From JBEKHI01 sp050012355 (lineage in GTDB: Bacteria > Actinomycetota > Actinomycetes > Streptosporangiales > Streptosporangiaceae): a stretch of DNA of 29,715 nt. Below are positions 28,933 to 29,715 of this stretch, one piece after another; within the stretch, counting starts at the first letter, position 1, and each line of letters begins with the position of its first letter. The DNA is taken from the NCBI GenBank assembly GCA_050012355.1, contig JBEKHI010000198.1:1-29715 (forward strand), in the 5' to 3' direction. The position numbers and the translations under genes are program-made. Under the pieces are notes generated by a model. The model searched no databases and had not been told where the DNA came from. It saw nothing but the letters and a program-made list of their open reading frames with translations.

Positions 28933-29715
28933 ATGGAGAAGATCGAGCTTGGCCAGGGGTTCGCCGTTTCCGCGCAGGGCCTCGGCTGCATGGGAATGAG
29001 CGAGTTCTACGGGCAGACCAACTGGGACGAATCGGTCGCGACCATTCAGCGTGCCGTTGACCTCGGGGTGACGTTCATCGACACGGCTGACATTTACGGT
29101 CAGGGGCACAACGAGGTTCTGGTCGGGCGGGCCATCGTAGGCCGGCGCGACGAGGTGCAACTCGCCACCAAGTTCGGGATCGACCGGTCGGGAGGTGACG
29201 GTCAGCGGGTCATCCGCGGCGAGGCTAGTTATGTCAAGCGAGCCTGTGACGCGTCGCTGCTGCGGCTGGGCGTCGACGTTATCGACCTGTACTACCTGCA
29301 CCGGCCGCCGCAGACCGCCGAGATCGAGGAGACCGTCGGCGCGATGGCCGAACTGGTCGCCGCCGGCAAGGTCAGGTACCTCGGGCTCTCGGAGGCCGAC
29401 AACGACCTGCTGCGCCGGGCGCACGCGGTGCACCCGATCACCGCCGTGCAGAGCGAGTACTCGCTGTGGACCCGCGACCTTGAGACCGACGTGCTCGACG
29501 CCCTGCGCGAGCTCAACGTCGGCCTGGTGCCCTACTCGCCGCTCGGCCGCGGTTTCCTGACCGGCACGGTGGACGTCACCGCGCTCGGCTCGAAGGACTT
29601 CCGCGCCAACAACCCGCGGTTCACCACCGACGCGGCGACGATCAACCAGGCCATCGCCGACACCGTGCGCGAGGTCGCCACGGCCAAAGGCGTGGCCCCC
29701 GCGCAAATCGCGCTG
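28933..29715 (+). CDS. Aldo/keto reductase (partial, runs off the right edge)
   Basis: The visible 261 residues begin MEKIELGQGFAVSAQGLGCM. The AKR catalytic tetrad is present: Asp50 and Tyr55 in FIDTADIYG, Lys80 in LATKFG, and His123 in LYYLHRPP. GKVRYLGLSEA, QSEYSLWTRD and VPYSPLGRGFLTG are the AKR/YajO-like family blocks. It reduces aldehydes or ketones with NADPH; the substrate is not predictable. TAGGCT seven bases before the ATG and no ribosome binding site suggest a leaderless transcript. It starts 18 bp after ramB, so partial co-transcription is possible. The 3' end is missing because the window stops. Confidence 0.9.
   Translation, partial: MEKIELGQGFAVSAQGLGCMGMSEFYGQTNWDESVATIQRAVDLGVTFIDTADIYGQGHNEVLVGRAIVGRRDEVQLATKFGIDRSGGDGQRVIRGEASYVKRACDASLLRLGVDVIDLYYLHRPPQTAEIEETVGAMAELVAAGKVRYLGLSEADNDLLRRAHAVHPITAVQSEYSLWTRDLETDVLDALRELNVGLVPYSPLGRGFLTGTVDVTALGSKDFRANNPRFTTDAATINQAIADTVREVATAKGVAPAQIAL

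Overview
The window is high-GC DNA from an actinobacterium, probably a filamentous or sporulating member of the Actinomycetia. Support comes from a SepH cell-division protein, a RamB/ScfR-type regulator divergent from isocitrate lyase, a BTAD-domain ATPase regulator, a DUF5937-type ArsR protein, a DrrAB-like exporter and several genes that look leaderless. I cannot place it to genus. No rRNA, tRNA or CRISPR array was seen.

Positions 1-11,300 look accessory and decayed. In order they hold: a TetR fragment lacking its HTH; a SnoaL-like gene; a secreted G1-type glutamic peptidase divergent from an agmatinase-family enzyme; a P450 that breaks off in its heme loop; a 58-aa conserved small protein; a STAS-domain gene cut by a 1,447-bp IS5-family element (35-bp terminal inverted repeats, TCA target duplication, second ORF); and two regulator/MFS-exporter pairs (ArsR-MFS and DUF5937-MFS) separated by two small genes. 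A remnant of the second regulator's 3' end forms the C-terminus of the first exporter.

Positions 11,300-15,900 hold a leftward operon nei - cyclodeaminase/cyclohydrolase - folD. The FolD has Ile where the cyclohydrolase Lys belongs, so the neighbouring protein may supply that step. Next come three large inverted repeats, a disordered Pro/Gly-rich protein preceded by a possible 39-aa membrane peptide, and a PEBP-family lipoprotein.

Positions 15,900-23,140 hold a 1,034-aa BTAD/NB-ARC regulator convergent with a DrrAB-like ABC exporter, an overlapping pair of alternative hairpins upstream of that exporter, sepH with an 18-bp repeat array in its linker, and a MarR regulator.

Positions 23,070-29,715 hold an MMPL/RND transporter gene broken by an internal deletion, a small membrane protein, aceA (glyoxylate shunt) divergent from ramB, and the start of an aldo/keto reductase that runs off the window.
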